DNA of 64,000 bases from positions 51,996-115,995 of the forward strand of contig CAVXME010000004.1 of the NCBI GenBank assembly GCA_963762965.1, given 5' to 3'. Position numbers and translations under genes: made by a program. Positions 16,493 through 25,586 of the stretch are shown one piece after another; the first letter of the stretch is position 1; the number at the start of each line of letters is the position of its first letter. The notes below the pieces were generated by a model. It saw only the letters and a list, made by a program, of their open reading frames with translations, did no database searches and was not told the DNA's origin. This DNA is from DATBAX01 sp963762965. GTDB lineage: Bacteria > Acidobacteriota > Terriglobia > Terriglobales > Acidobacteriaceae.

Positions 16493-17716
16493 ATGTCACA
16501 GCTCATAGACAATTTATTTGTTCCTGCACCACTGAAAGAAAAAAGTCGGGCAGAACTAGGAGAGGGAGTCGTGAATCCACGCCGTATCACTCCAAGAGTT
16601 GGCTTTCCAGCAGGCCGCACCCCGGCAAACCCGGATCGCGGTGTTCTGGAGGAATCGTCCTTTCACAAAATAATTTCGCTCGAAAGAAAAAGAACCGAGC
16701 GTTCCCGCAAGCCCTTCCTGCTGATGCTCCTGGAGCTGGGCAATCGTCTGCCTTCGGAAAAGAACGGGAAGGTGCTCGAACAGATTCTCTCCGCGCTCTC
16801 GTTGACCACCCGGGAAACCGACGTAACCGGCTGGTACACGACACCCTCGGTGGTGGGCGTCATGTTCACGGAAATCAATCTCGATGATCGGACCTTGAGT
16901 TTGAATGCTCTGGCCAACCGCGTGAGTGAAACCTTGCGCAGCAATTTGAGCGCCCAGCAGTTCAGTCAGATCCGTATTACGCTGCATCTGTTTCCCGAAG
17001 ATTGGAACCACGAGATGCCGGGCACGCAAAGCAACCCGACGCTGTATCCTGATCTGGCGAACCGCGACAAGGATGAAAAAGTTCATCGCGGGCTCAAACG
17101 GCTGATGGACATCCTGGGGAGTCTGGCTGCTCTGATGTTGTTTTCCCCCTTGTTCGTGCTGATTGCGATCCTGGTGAAGCTGACTTCCCACGGCCCCATC
17201 ATTTTCCAGCAGGAGCGCCTCGGCCAGTTTGGAGGGACATTCAAATTTCTGAAATTCCGCTCCATGTATGCGGACAGCAATCACAAGATCCACGAGGAGT
17301 TCATGAAGTCGGTGATTAGCGGCGACCACGACGGAAACGCCGAGGGCGAATGCAAGCCGGTCTACAAAATGACCAGCGACCCGCGCATCACGAAAATTGG
17401 AAAGATTCTCCGCAAAACCAGCCTGGATGAGCTTCCCCAGTTCATTAACGTCCTGAAGGGCGATATGTCGCTGGTGGGTCCCCGTCCGCCGCTCGCCTAT
17501 GAATATCGTGAGTATGACATTTGGCATCGCCGCCGGGTCTTAGAGGTCAAGCCCGGAATCACCGGCCTATGGCAAGTGAAGGGCCGCAGCCGCGTCAGTT
17601 TTGACGACATGGTGCGTCTCGACCTGCAGTATGTCCGGGGATGGTCACTGTGGCTCGACATTCGCATTCTCATGCGGACGCCGGGAGCTGTGCTGTTGGG
17701 CGACGACGCTTTTTAG
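16493..17716 (+). CDS. Priming undecaprenyl-phosphate sugar transferase with N-terminal degenerate GGDEF-like domain
   Basis: Residues from about 200 form the polyprenyl glycosylphosphotransferase (WcaJ/PglC-type) domain that loads the first sugar phosphate on undecaprenyl phosphate. It has one membrane helix (LMDILGSLAALMLFSPLFVL), FQQERLGQFGGTFKFLKFRS, LRKTSLDELPQFINVLKGDM, SLVGPRPP and KPGITGLWQVKGRSR. Instead of the usual multi-helix N-terminus it carries a soluble domain (about 55-180). Its opening, FHKIISLERKRTERSRKPFL, resembles the start of GGDEF domains, but the GGDEF loop is missing. AGGAG lies about nine bases before the ATG. It ends the first block of the EPS operon. Confidence 0.88.
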   Translation: MSQLIDNLFVPAPLKEKSRAELGEGVVNPRRITPRVGFPAGRTPANPDRGVLEESSFHKIISLERKRTERSRKPFLLMLLELGNRLPSEKNGKVLEQILSALSLTTRETDVTGWYTTPSVVGVMFTEINLDDRTLSLNALANRVSETLRSNLSAQQFSQIRITLHLFPEDWNHEMPGTQSNPTLYPDLANRDKDEKVHRGLKRLMDILGSLAALMLFSPLFVLIAILVKLTSHGPIIFQQERLGQFGGTFKFLKFRSMYADSNHKIHEEFMKSVISGDHDGNAEGECKPVYKMTSDPRITKIGKILRKTSLDELPQFINVLKGDMSLVGPRPPLAYEYREYDIWHRRRVLEVKPGITGLWQVKGRSRVSFDDMVRLDLQYVRGWSLWLDIRILMRTPGAVLLGDDAF

Positions 17717-17937
17717 TCTGGTATTTCCTTAGGTTTTCCCTCCCCGATTCCGATGTCTTGTGCTTGCCTCCCCGTGGTTTCTGTCTAACGCAGCGATTGA
17801 ATGAAGCCTGATCGTAAACTGACTTCTGTCCACGGAACGTGTTTCGTCCGCGAATCCTCTCCCCGCGTTTCTCTCCCCTGTCGCGAATGGTCAATCTTTA
17901 GGCGCGCTTCTGGAGCTATGGGGAGACCGCGAACCAA

Positions 17938-19170
17938 GTGAAAAAAACAGTCTTAGTTGCAACCACGTGTCGATGGTTTCCAACTGTCCGGTTGGCAATG
18001 GCCCTGGCAAACGCCGGGTGTCATGTGGAAGCAGTCTGCCCGCCGCGGCATCCGCTCGAGACCACGAGCTCGGTGAGTCGTACGCACACTTATCGCGGCC
18101 TGGCGCCCTTGATGTCGTTCCGCTCTGCGATTGCGGCCGCCAAGCCGGATTTCATCGTTCCCGGCGACGATCTCGCCACCCAGCATCTGCATCATCTCTA
18201 TCGTCAAGAACAACGGAATGGGAAAACGGGACCTCTTTGTGCGCTGATTGAGCGCTCGCTCGGAGCGCCTGAAAGCTTCCCGGTGGTGTACGAGAGATCT
18301 GCTTTCATGAAAGCGGCCCAGGAAGAGGGCATTCGGGTGCCCGAGACTGAAGTGATCGCGGACCTGGAAGGTCTCAGGCAATGGGTCGCCCGAGTGGGTC
18401 TCCCAACGGTCTTGAAGACCGATGGTACTTCGGGCGGCGACGGCGTCAGGGTGGTGCACACGTTGGCCGAGGCCGAACATGCTTTTCGAGTGCTGCAAGC
18501 TCCTCCAATTTTGCCAAGGGCAGCCAAGCGGGCCCTGGTGGATCGCGACAAAACCCTGGTCTGGCCCTCGCTGCTGCGCCGGCGATTTGTGGTAAATGCT
18601 CAGGCCTTTGTAGCCGGGAGCGAAGCCACCAGCACAATCGCTTGTTGGAAAGGCAGTATGCTTGCGGGCCTGCATTTTGAGGTGGTGAACAAGCGGGATT
18701 CATCCGGACCGGCGAGCGTGGTCCGGTCAATCGATGACCCGGAAATGTCGGCCGCTGCCGCCGGCATGGTCCGTCGCCTCAATCTTTCAGGGATGCACGG
18801 ATTCGATTTCATGCGGGAGACGAGCAGCGGGCATGCCTACTTGATCGAAATCAATCCCCGCGTCACCCAGGTGGGACACCTGACGCTGGGGCCGGGACGG
18901 GACCTTCCCGCCGCGCTCTACTCAGCTCTGTCCGGAGAACCTCTTCAAGTGGCCCCGAAGATGACCGAGAACGACATCATCACGCTCTTCCCGCAAGAGT
19001 GGCTTAGAGATCCAGCGAGCGCGTTTCTGCGCTCGGGTTATCACGACGTTCCCTGGGAAGAACCTGGTTTGTTGCGCGCTTGCCTTCGCAAAGGGAAGAA
19101 GCAGAACACCTGGTATTCGCAACAAAAGGCGATCCAGATTTTTTCCACGGCTCGCGTGCCTCGCCCATGA
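17938..19170 (+). CDS. ATP-grasp domain protein
   Basis: The 410-residue cytoplasmic enzyme of the ATP-grasp superfamily would join a carboxylate to an amine or thiol at the cost of ATP. The N-terminal pre-grasp Rossmann part begins KKTVLVATTCRWFPTVRLAM. The ATP-binding core has LPTVLKTDGTSGGDGVRVV, and the Mg-binding motif YLIEINPRVTQ lies near residue 305. The start is GTG. Its TGA overlaps the ATG of the downstream aspartokinase (ATGA), implying coupled translation. The substrate is not recognisable. Its position between the priming transferase and aspartokinase suggests an amino-acid modification of the glycan or its precursor; that is inference. Confidence 0.8.
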   Translation: MKKTVLVATTCRWFPTVRLAMALANAGCHVEAVCPPRHPLETTSSVSRTHTYRGLAPLMSFRSAIAAAKPDFIVPGDDLATQHLHHLYRQEQRNGKTGPLCALIERSLGAPESFPVVYERSAFMKAAQEEGIRVPETEVIADLEGLRQWVARVGLPTVLKTDGTSGGDGVRVVHTLAEAEHAFRVLQAPPILPRAAKRALVDRDKTLVWPSLLRRRFVVNAQAFVAGSEATSTIACWKGSMLAGLHFEVVNKRDSSGPASVVRSIDDPEMSAAAAGMVRRLNLSGMHGFDFMRETSSGHAYLIEINPRVTQVGHLTLGPGRDLPAALYSALSGEPLQVAPKMTENDIITLFPQEWLRDPASAFLRSGYHDVPWEEPGLLRACLRKGKKQNTWYSQQKAIQIFSTARVPRP

Positions 19171-20786
19171 CTGCTCCGTCAAAAGGCCGCATTGCCCGCG
19201 CCGGGCTGCCCGGCAGGACATCCGGGTTGTTCTCGCACTTCGTGCAACCCCGCCCGGTCGCAGCTCGTAGGCGAAAAAACTTGAGCAAGCCATTGCTGGT
19301 CATGAAATTCGGCGGGACCTCGGTGGGGAATGCCTCCTGTATCGAGAATGCGGTGGAAATCGTGCGTGCTGCGGCGCGTGACAACGACGTCGTAGTGGTG
19401 GTCTCGGCGATGAGCGGTGTGACCAACCGGCTGATCGAGGCTGCCAGGCAATCGCAGGCAGGTGATCGGGGGCAAGTCACCAGGATTCTCGGGGAGTTGC
19501 GCGCCCGCCATGACGAAGTGGCGAACGCTTTGATCGATTCCGTGGAGGAGCGAAACCGCATTGGATGCAGGACCTGGGAGTTATTTCGCGAGATCAACCG
19601 GCTGTGCCAGGACACGGTCCTCAGCCGCGAACTGACGGTGCAGGCAAACGATTCGATAGCGAGTCTGGGCGAGCGCCTTTCCGCTCCGCTGGTTGCTGCC
19701 CGGCTCGCGGAACTTGGAGTGGCTAGTCAGGCATTCGAGGCCACCGATCTCATCGTGACAGATTCCAACCACGGCGCGGCTGAGCCGAGGATGGATCTTA
19801 CGCGAGGGCGTTGCGAGGCCAGCCTGCGCCCGCTTTTGCAGCGGGGAATCATCCCCGTGATCACGGGCTTTATCGGGGCCTCCGAAGCCGGGGCCCTCAC
19901 CACACTGGGGCGCGGTGGTTCGGACTATTCAGCGACCATCGTGGGCGCAGCTCTCGATGCGGACGAGGTCATCATCTGGACGGATGTGGACGGAATGATG
20001 ACCAGCGATCCGCGCCTGGTCCCGGGCGCCCGTACCATTGCGGAGATTTCCTATCGCGAGGCGGCCGAACTCGCATATTTTGGCGCTAAGGTCCTGCATC
20101 CGAAAACTCTGCGCCCGGTGATGCAAGACGGCATTCCCCTTTGGATCCGTAACTCCTTCGCTCCCGAACGGCCGGGAACAAAAATAACGCCATCAGAATT
20201 TCGGCGAAGGGATGTGACTGCACTGAGTGCGCTCCGCGACGTCGCGTTGATCACCATTAGCGGCCCCAGGATCGCGCAGGTGCGGGATGTCCTGGACCGC
20301 ACATTCGCGACCACCTCGGCGGTACGGGCGGATGTGTTGCTGGTCTCGCAAGCATCTTCGCAAAACGAGCTGCGGCTGGTCATTTCATCGGCATTGGCCG
20401 AAGCTACGATGGATGCGTTACGCCATGAGTTTGCTCACGATCTTGCCCAGCAACACCTGGAACCCATCATTTTCGATGCCAGCGTTGCGATCGTGACGAT
20501 CGTGGGCCATAGCCTGCGAGGCATGTCCGGGATTCTCGAGTGTGCCGTCGACACGATGGAGCGCGAGAAGGTGAACATTATCGCAACCGCGGAAGGTCCC
20601 TCGGAGTGCACCATCTCCTTCGTGGTTCCGACCAGCGACATGAAGGCGGCACTCGCCAGCTTGCATGGGGAATTCCAACTGGGGATCCGCACCGCTACCG
20701 AAGAGCAAAATTTCTATCCGGGTTGCGAGCCCTGCAATGCCACTCCCAACCTGACCAGGAACAGTGATGAATCGCAGTCGCGCTGA
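19167..20786 (+). CDS. lysC: Aspartate kinase
   Basis: Phosphorylates the beta-carboxyl of L-aspartate, the entry step to Lys, Met, Thr and homoserine. Motifs are VMKFGGTSVG, TLGRGGSDYSAT, WTDVDGMMTSDPR and AAELAYFGAKVLHPKT. Two C-terminal ACT-type regulatory segments follow (ALRDVALITISGPRIAQ and SVAIVTIVGHSLRGMSG). I chose the ATG at 19167, which overlaps the ATP-grasp stop. That gives about 38 residues before the usual N-terminus, so a TTG near 19282 is an alternative. The monofunctional 450-residue core is AKIII-like. Finding it translationally coupled to an ATP-grasp gene inside an EPS locus is unusual for a housekeeping enzyme. Confidence 0.9.
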   Translation: MTAPSKGRIARAGLPGRTSGLFSHFVQPRPVAARRRKNLSKPLLVMKFGGTSVGNASCIENAVEIVRAAARDNDVVVVVSAMSGVTNRLIEAARQSQAGDRGQVTRILGELRARHDEVANALIDSVEERNRIGCRTWELFREINRLCQDTVLSRELTVQANDSIASLGERLSAPLVAARLAELGVASQAFEATDLIVTDSNHGAAEPRMDLTRGRCEASLRPLLQRGIIPVITGFIGASEAGALTTLGRGGSDYSATIVGAALDADEVIIWTDVDGMMTSDPRLVPGARTIAEISYREAAELAYFGAKVLHPKTLRPVMQDGIPLWIRNSFAPERPGTKITPSEFRRRDVTALSALRDVALITISGPRIAQVRDVLDRTFATTSAVRADVLLVSQASSQNELRLVISSALAEATMDALRHEFAHDLAQQHLEPIIFDASVAIVTIVGHSLRGMSGILECAVDTMEREKVNIIATAEGPSECTISFVVPTSDMKAALASLHGEFQLGIRTATEEQNFYPGCEPCNATPNLTRNSDESQSR

Positions 20787-20846
20787 CGCCGGCCTGTGTG
20801 AACAAAGTGGTCCCTCTCCCAAGCCCCATATTCGAATGAGCAGCAA

Positions 20847-22070
20847 ATGAAGAAGGAAGCCGAACCCATCATGAGTGCCAACGAAACCAGCACGTTCGAG
20901 ATTGAGCCAGCCACCGAGAGGCGCGAATCGAGAATGGTCCACACGTTGACGCCTCCCAAATCGGGGAAGCTGAAAAAGGTTTGGATCGATATCGACAATT
21001 CCCCCCATGTCCCATTCTTCCTTCCCATTATTGAAGACCTGGAGAAGCATGGCGTTGAATTGCTGCTGACCGCCAGGAACATGTATCAGGTCCGCGATCT
21101 TCTCGAATTTTTCCATTTGCCGTGCAAAGTGATTGGCGGGCATTACGGCAAGAACAAGCTTCTTAAAGTATTCGGTACGCTCATCCGGGCAGTTGAATTG
21201 GGCCCGACGGCGGCCACCTCGCGTCCGGATCTCGCGGTTTCACACGGTTCCAGAGCGCAACTGCTGATCTGCAAGGCCTTGGGCATCCCGACCATGATGC
21301 TGCACGACTACGAACACTCCACCAAGACCGGATTTCTCGAGTCCGATTGGGTCCTGATGCCGGATGTCATCCCCGATGGAGCGATGAGCAAGAACACAGA
21401 CCGGGTGTTGCGTTATCCGGGCCTGAAAGAGGATGTTTACATACCGCGCTTTAAGCCGGATCCCTCGATCTTGACCGAATTCGGGATTTCCGTGGAGAAC
21501 CTGTTGGTCACCGTCCGCCCACCCGCGACGGAAGCGCATTATCACAATCCCGAGAGCGAAATCTTATTTGCGGAAACCTTGCGGTTGCTCGCCTCCAACC
21601 CCCAGGTTCGAACCATTGCACTGCCACGGAATGTGCGACAGGGTGAGCAGTTGCGCGCGGAATGGTCGGACTTGATCGCCAGCGGCCGACTGCTGGTGCC
21701 GTCGCACCCGGTGGATGGCTTGAACCTGATTTGGTTTTCCGATCTGGTGGTGAGCGGTGGCGGCACCATGAATCGGGAAGCCGCCGCCCTGGGCGTCCCG
21801 GTTTACAGCATCTTCCGCGGAAAGATTGGAGCGGTCGACCGTTACCTGGCGGAACAGGGGCGCCTGGTCCTGATCGAGACTCCGCAAGAGGTGCATACCA
21901 AAATCAAACTAACCAGGTGGAACCGCCCCGCCCAACCGGAGAATCGCAACCTGCCCGCGTTGCAGTGCATTGTTTCCAATATCATCTCCGTGCTGGCGGC
22001 GAAAGATCGGGGCTACCGTGTCGATGAACAAATGTCAAAAACTTCAGGGCCGAGAACTGGGGAAGCATAA
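20847..22070 (+). CDS. DUF354 family protein (GT-B-like)
   Basis: The 407-residue product has the DUF354 signature KVWIDIDNSPHVPFFLPIIE followed by LLLTARNMYQVRDLLEFF. Later come a GT-B-like C-terminal part with HSTKTGFLESDWVLMPD, VSGGGTMNREAAALGVPVYS and a predicted nucleotide-sugar-site region. DUF354 proteins resemble UDP-GlcNAc 2-epimerase/MurG-type GT-B folds, and their reaction is unproven. The first 40 residues are a nonconserved extension, so starts at 20871 or 20934 are possible. It lies in the EPS operon downstream of aspartokinase. Confidence 0.8.
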   Translation: MKKEAEPIMSANETSTFEIEPATERRESRMVHTLTPPKSGKLKKVWIDIDNSPHVPFFLPIIEDLEKHGVELLLTARNMYQVRDLLEFFHLPCKVIGGHYGKNKLLKVFGTLIRAVELGPTAATSRPDLAVSHGSRAQLLICKALGIPTMMLHDYEHSTKTGFLESDWVLMPDVIPDGAMSKNTDRVLRYPGLKEDVYIPRFKPDPSILTEFGISVENLLVTVRPPATEAHYHNPESEILFAETLRLLASNPQVRTIALPRNVRQGEQLRAEWSDLIASGRLLVPSHPVDGLNLIWFSDLVVSGGGTMNREAAALGVPVYSIFRGKIGAVDRYLAEQGRLVLIETPQEVHTKIKLTRWNRPAQPENRNLPALQCIVSNIISVLAAKDRGYRVDEQMSKTSGPRTGEA

Positions 22071-22193
22071 TTTGTCTCGCTTGGATATCGTGGCGATTCC
22101 GGCCTCTCTTGCAAGGGAAGTTTTCGCCGGATCGCTGAGGCTTAGCTTGCATCAACTCGGCGGTTGTCGAGTAGAAAGCAATTTGGTTCCATC

Positions 22194-23294
22194 ATGTCTT
22201 GCGCCGCTCGCCTGACCTTTCCACAAGCCGCGCCATCGAAAGTGGCCCAGTCCATTGAGCCGCTCCAGGATTCGCGCTGGGACAATCTCGTGCAAAATCA
22301 TCCCCGCGCCTCGGTTTTTCACTCCTCTCCATGGCTCCGTGCCCTATCCCGGACTTACGGATACGAACCCATTGCCTACACCACGTCTCCCGCTGGACAG
22401 GATTTGCAGAACGGCATCGTGTTCTGCCGCATCGAGAGCTGGCTAACGGGACGCAGACTGGTTTCGCTGCCCTTCTCCGACCATTGCGAGCCCCTGGTGG
22501 ACGCGGCCCCCGATTATGTGGTTCTGGCCGCCGCCCTGGAGCGCGAATACGAGCGCGGACAGTGGAGTTATCTGGAAATTCGCCCGCTGGAGCCTTTCAA
22601 GCTGGCCACTCTCCTCCGTCATACCGCGGTGACCTATACTTTTCATAAGCTGGACCTCGCACCGTCCCTCGATACCATCTTTAATAACTTCCATAAGAGT
22701 TCCACGCAGCGAAAGATACGCCGCGCCGAACGCGAAGGCCTTCAGTATCGCGAAGGGTCCACGCCGGGTTTTCTCGACGACTTCTACCGGCTTTTCACTC
22801 TGACCAGGAAGCGCCAAGGCCTGGCGCCGCAATCGAAGGAATGGTTTGCCAATCTCATGGAATGTTTCGGCGATGCCTTAAAGATCCGCATCACCCTAAA
22901 GGACCAACGCCCCATCGCGGCCATGATTACCCTCCGGCACAAGGACACGCTCACATACAAATACGGCTGTTGTGACACCCGCTTCAACAATCTTGGTTGC
23001 ATGCATTTGCTTTTCTGGAATGCCATCCAGGAGGCCAAATCCTCGGGACTGCGGTTCCTCGACTTCGGGCGCACGGACGCCGATCATCACGGCCTGATCA
23101 CCTTCAAGAACCGTTGGGGCGCCACGCAAACTGCGCTCACCTATTCGAGGTACGGTGTGTCGGAGAGCTCCACCCACCTGTTTGACTTATACAACTCGAG
23201 ATGGAAATCAAGTGCGGCAAAGTACGTGCTCAAACATGTCCCGGCAGCGGCCCTTCCCATGATCGGCGGGATCGCATACAAACACATTGGATAG
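22194..23294 (+). CDS. FemAB/GNAT-fold acyltransferase, EPS/exosortase-associated type
   Basis: The ~366-residue protein has the FemAB layout: a first half with PRASVFHSSPWLRALSRTYG and a second GNAT-like half with FHKSSTQRKIRRAEREGLQY. Further along are LYRLFTLTRKRQGL-like sequence, LRFLDFGRTDADHHGLITFK and NRWGA. Related proteins occur in exosortase (PEP-CTERM) loci, and the superfamily adds amino acids to peptidoglycan or lipids from aminoacyl-tRNA. Here an amino-acid or acyl transfer to a glycan precursor is plausible but not shown. The ATG at 22194 is preferred over an in-frame TTG at 22164. A TTTTGATCAAAA palindrome lies just after the gene (23321-23332). Confidence 0.82.
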   Translation: MSCAARLTFPQAAPSKVAQSIEPLQDSRWDNLVQNHPRASVFHSSPWLRALSRTYGYEPIAYTTSPAGQDLQNGIVFCRIESWLTGRRLVSLPFSDHCEPLVDAAPDYVVLAAALEREYERGQWSYLEIRPLEPFKLATLLRHTAVTYTFHKLDLAPSLDTIFNNFHKSSTQRKIRRAEREGLQYREGSTPGFLDDFYRLFTLTRKRQGLAPQSKEWFANLMECFGDALKIRITLKDQRPIAAMITLRHKDTLTYKYGCCDTRFNNLGCMHLLFWNAIQEAKSSGLRFLDFGRTDADHHGLITFKNRWGATQTALTYSRYGVSESSTHLFDLYNSRWKSSAAKYVLKHVPAAALPMIGGIAYKHIG

Positions 23295-23368
23295 CAATCA
23301 ACCCTCCTCTTCATTTTGGCTTTTGATCAAAAATCTGTGAACTCCACACTCTGAGGAGCATTTTGGAA

Positions 23369-24577
23369 ATGAAAGACTCCAAAAACTTGCCGTCGCAACC
23401 ATCGGAAGATATGCAAGCGACGGTACGGCGCTTTATCGGGCTAGCCACTCGCGGCCTGGTGCCGATGTTCGACCAGCAACGACAGTTATTTTGCTACAGC
23501 TTGAAGAAAACCTCCCAGGGCATGGTCCAGGAAGGAATTTCGCCCCGCTATACCATGATGACCCTGATGGGTCTTCACCGGTTGGAGCAGGCGGGTTACG
23601 TGTCCCCCATCGAAATCAAACCAGTTCTAGATCGCCTGCTGGCGGACCTCAATTGGATAAAAGACATTGGTGATCTAGGGGTGCTGTTGTGGACATGTGC
23701 TTTGATCGCGCCCGAGCGCATGGATGAACTCGAAGGCCGCATCGAACTTGAGACCGCATTGACGCGCTATCCTAGTGCGCAGCGCGGAGTCACCATGGAG
23801 TTGGCCTGGTTTCTGACCGGGTTGTCGAATTGGGCATTGGCCATTCCAGACCAGCAACCGCGATTAAGAAATCTTGCCCTCAAGACATTTGCCATGCTCA
23901 AAAAGAACCGCGGCGAGCAGGGATTCTTCGGCCATCTGGCGCGGCAGGGGAGTATGCAAGGCATGATGCGGGGCCGCATCGGAAGTTTTGCCGATCAGGT
24001 TTATCCCGTCTACGCCATGACCCGGTTTTCTCAGGCGTATCAGGAAGAAGGCGCCATGCAGCTGGCGCTCCAGTTGGGACGAGGCCTGTGCCAGGCCCAG
24101 GGATCGTTGGGCCAATGGTGGTGGCACTACGATTCGCTAAGTGGCCGGGTGATGGAAGGATATCCGGTGTTTTCGGTGCACCAGCACGCCATGGGCCCGA
24201 TGACGCTGTTCGCGTTGGGAGACGCCTCCGGTCACGACTTCTCTCCCTGGATCTACAAAGGATTGAAATGGATCAACGCCGAGAACGAACTGGGTTTCAA
24301 CATGGAAGATGACTCGGCCCAGGTGATCTGGAGATGCCAGTTCCGTTCTGCATCTCAGGTCAAGACCTATCTCAAAGCTGCATTCAATCTTGGCGGCGGC
24401 GACAAACCATACGAAGCAAAAAAAGACCTGAAAGTGTTGTTCGAGTGCCGTCCCTACGAACTCGGTTGGTTGTTGTACGCCTTCGCGGGCCGGGCCGGCA
24501 CGGGCACATCGAGTCTTTCAGCAGCCGCCGGCTTCGAAGCCCACGCTATGCCAGAAGCTCTTCAGAAGCAGAGCTAG
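23369..24577 (+). CDS. Putative alpha/alpha-toroid protein of unknown function
   Basis: The ~402-residue product has no signal peptide. It is almost all helical with repeated helix-hairpin units (for example MTLMGLHRLEQAGYVSP, LGVLLWTCALIAPERMDELE and VTMELAWFLTGLSNWALAIP). The pattern recalls the alpha/alpha barrels of terpene cyclases and glycoside hydrolases. Conserved-looking aromatic and acidic clusters (GQWWWHYDSLSGRV, FNMEDDSAQVIWRCQ) may line a pocket. I do not recognise a family and make no functional claim beyond a possible carbohydrate- or lipid-handling role from context. GAGGAG lies 10 bases before the ATG at 23369; a TTG at 23363 is also possible. Confidence 0.65.
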   Translation: MKDSKNLPSQPSEDMQATVRRFIGLATRGLVPMFDQQRQLFCYSLKKTSQGMVQEGISPRYTMMTLMGLHRLEQAGYVSPIEIKPVLDRLLADLNWIKDIGDLGVLLWTCALIAPERMDELEGRIELETALTRYPSAQRGVTMELAWFLTGLSNWALAIPDQQPRLRNLALKTFAMLKKNRGEQGFFGHLARQGSMQGMMRGRIGSFADQVYPVYAMTRFSQAYQEEGAMQLALQLGRGLCQAQGSLGQWWWHYDSLSGRVMEGYPVFSVHQHAMGPMTLFALGDASGHDFSPWIYKGLKWINAENELGFNMEDDSAQVIWRCQFRSASQVKTYLKAAFNLGGGDKPYEAKKDLKVLFECRPYELGWLLYAFAGRAGTGTSSLSAAAGFEAHAMPEALQKQS

Positions 24578-24604
24578 CCGGATCATCGCAACATTTCTCG
24601 AAAT

Positions 24605-25552
24605 ATGTCCTTAGCGTCAGAGCGAAAGCGCGAGCAACCGGGGTCGGAGGCCTACGTCCTGACCACGGCAGCGCACAATGAGGAGGCATTCATTGAAGGG
24701 GCCATCCTCAGCGTGCTCTCGCAGACAATACTGCCGAAGCGGTGGGTGATCGTCAGTGACAATTCCAGCGACCGGACCGACGAAATCGTTGAAAGCTATG
24801 CCCGGCAGCACGACTTTATTCGTTTACTGCGAATTACCCGGGAGCCCGGACGCAGCTTTGGCGCGAAGGTGATCGCGCTGCGCCAGGCCAACCAACTGCT
24901 CGAAGATGTGGAGTACGACTTCATCGGCAACATCGACGCCGATGTGACCCTGGACCCTTCTTATTTCGAAGACATTCTCAGCCGTTTTCGGCAACGTCCG
25001 GAGTTGGGTCTGGCGGCTGGTTTCGTTTATGAGGATTCTGGAGGCGAGTATCGGGCGCTTGCGATCAATGGCGTTCGCAATGCCGCACACGCAGCCCAGT
25101 TGGCGCGCCGGGAGTGTTACGAAGCCATCGGCGGGTACGCCGTCCTGAAGTACGGTGGCGAAGACTGGTACGCCCAGACGACGGCCAGGATGAAGGGGTG
25201 GCAAGTCGAAGCTTTTCCGGACCTCAAAATTTATCACCGCCGGCACACCGGCGGAGACCGTCCGGTAAGAAATGCTTTTCATCAGGGCAAGCAGGACTAC
25301 TCTTTCGGCAGCGATCCGATTTTCGAGATCATCAAATGCCTGTGCCGAATTCCGGAAAGACCCTACTTCGGCATCGCTCTCGGGAGACTGGCTGGATTCG
25401 TCTGGCCCCACATCCGCCGGGAACCAAGAGTTGTGCCGGATGACTTCGCGGCATTTCTGAAAAAAGAGCAAAAAGCGCGGGTCTTTTCATTTCTGAGCCG
25501 GGGCCGTTCTGCCGGCGCGGTGATGACGTCGCCCAGGTTCGACGGCGAGTGA
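24605..25552 (+). CDS. Family 2 glycosyltransferase, paralogue A
   Basis: The 315-residue GT-A enzyme has the nucleotide-sugar site opening YVLTTAAHNEEAFIEGAILS, the acidic motif DNSSDRTDE, the metal-binding motif NIDADVTL, and GGEDWYAQTTARMKGW in the acceptor region. It has no membrane helices of its own beyond weakly hydrophobic C-terminal stretches. It would add a sugar to the lipid-linked repeat unit. It is closely similar along its whole length to the 315-residue transferase at 36096-37043, implying duplication within the locus. The start ATG lies 27 bases after the preceding stop. Confidence 0.9.
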   Translation: MSLASERKREQPGSEAYVLTTAAHNEEAFIEGAILSVLSQTILPKRWVIVSDNSSDRTDEIVESYARQHDFIRLLRITREPGRSFGAKVIALRQANQLLEDVEYDFIGNIDADVTLDPSYFEDILSRFRQRPELGLAAGFVYEDSGGEYRALAINGVRNAAHAAQLARRECYEAIGGYAVLKYGGEDWYAQTTARMKGWQVEAFPDLKIYHRRHTGGDRPVRNAFHQGKQDYSFGSDPIFEIIKCLCRIPERPYFGIALGRLAGFVWPHIRREPRVVPDDFAAFLKKEQKARVFSFLSRGRSAGAVMTSPRFDGE

Positions 25553-25586
25553 GCTGCCGAGTGGCGCAATACCAAATATAAAAACT

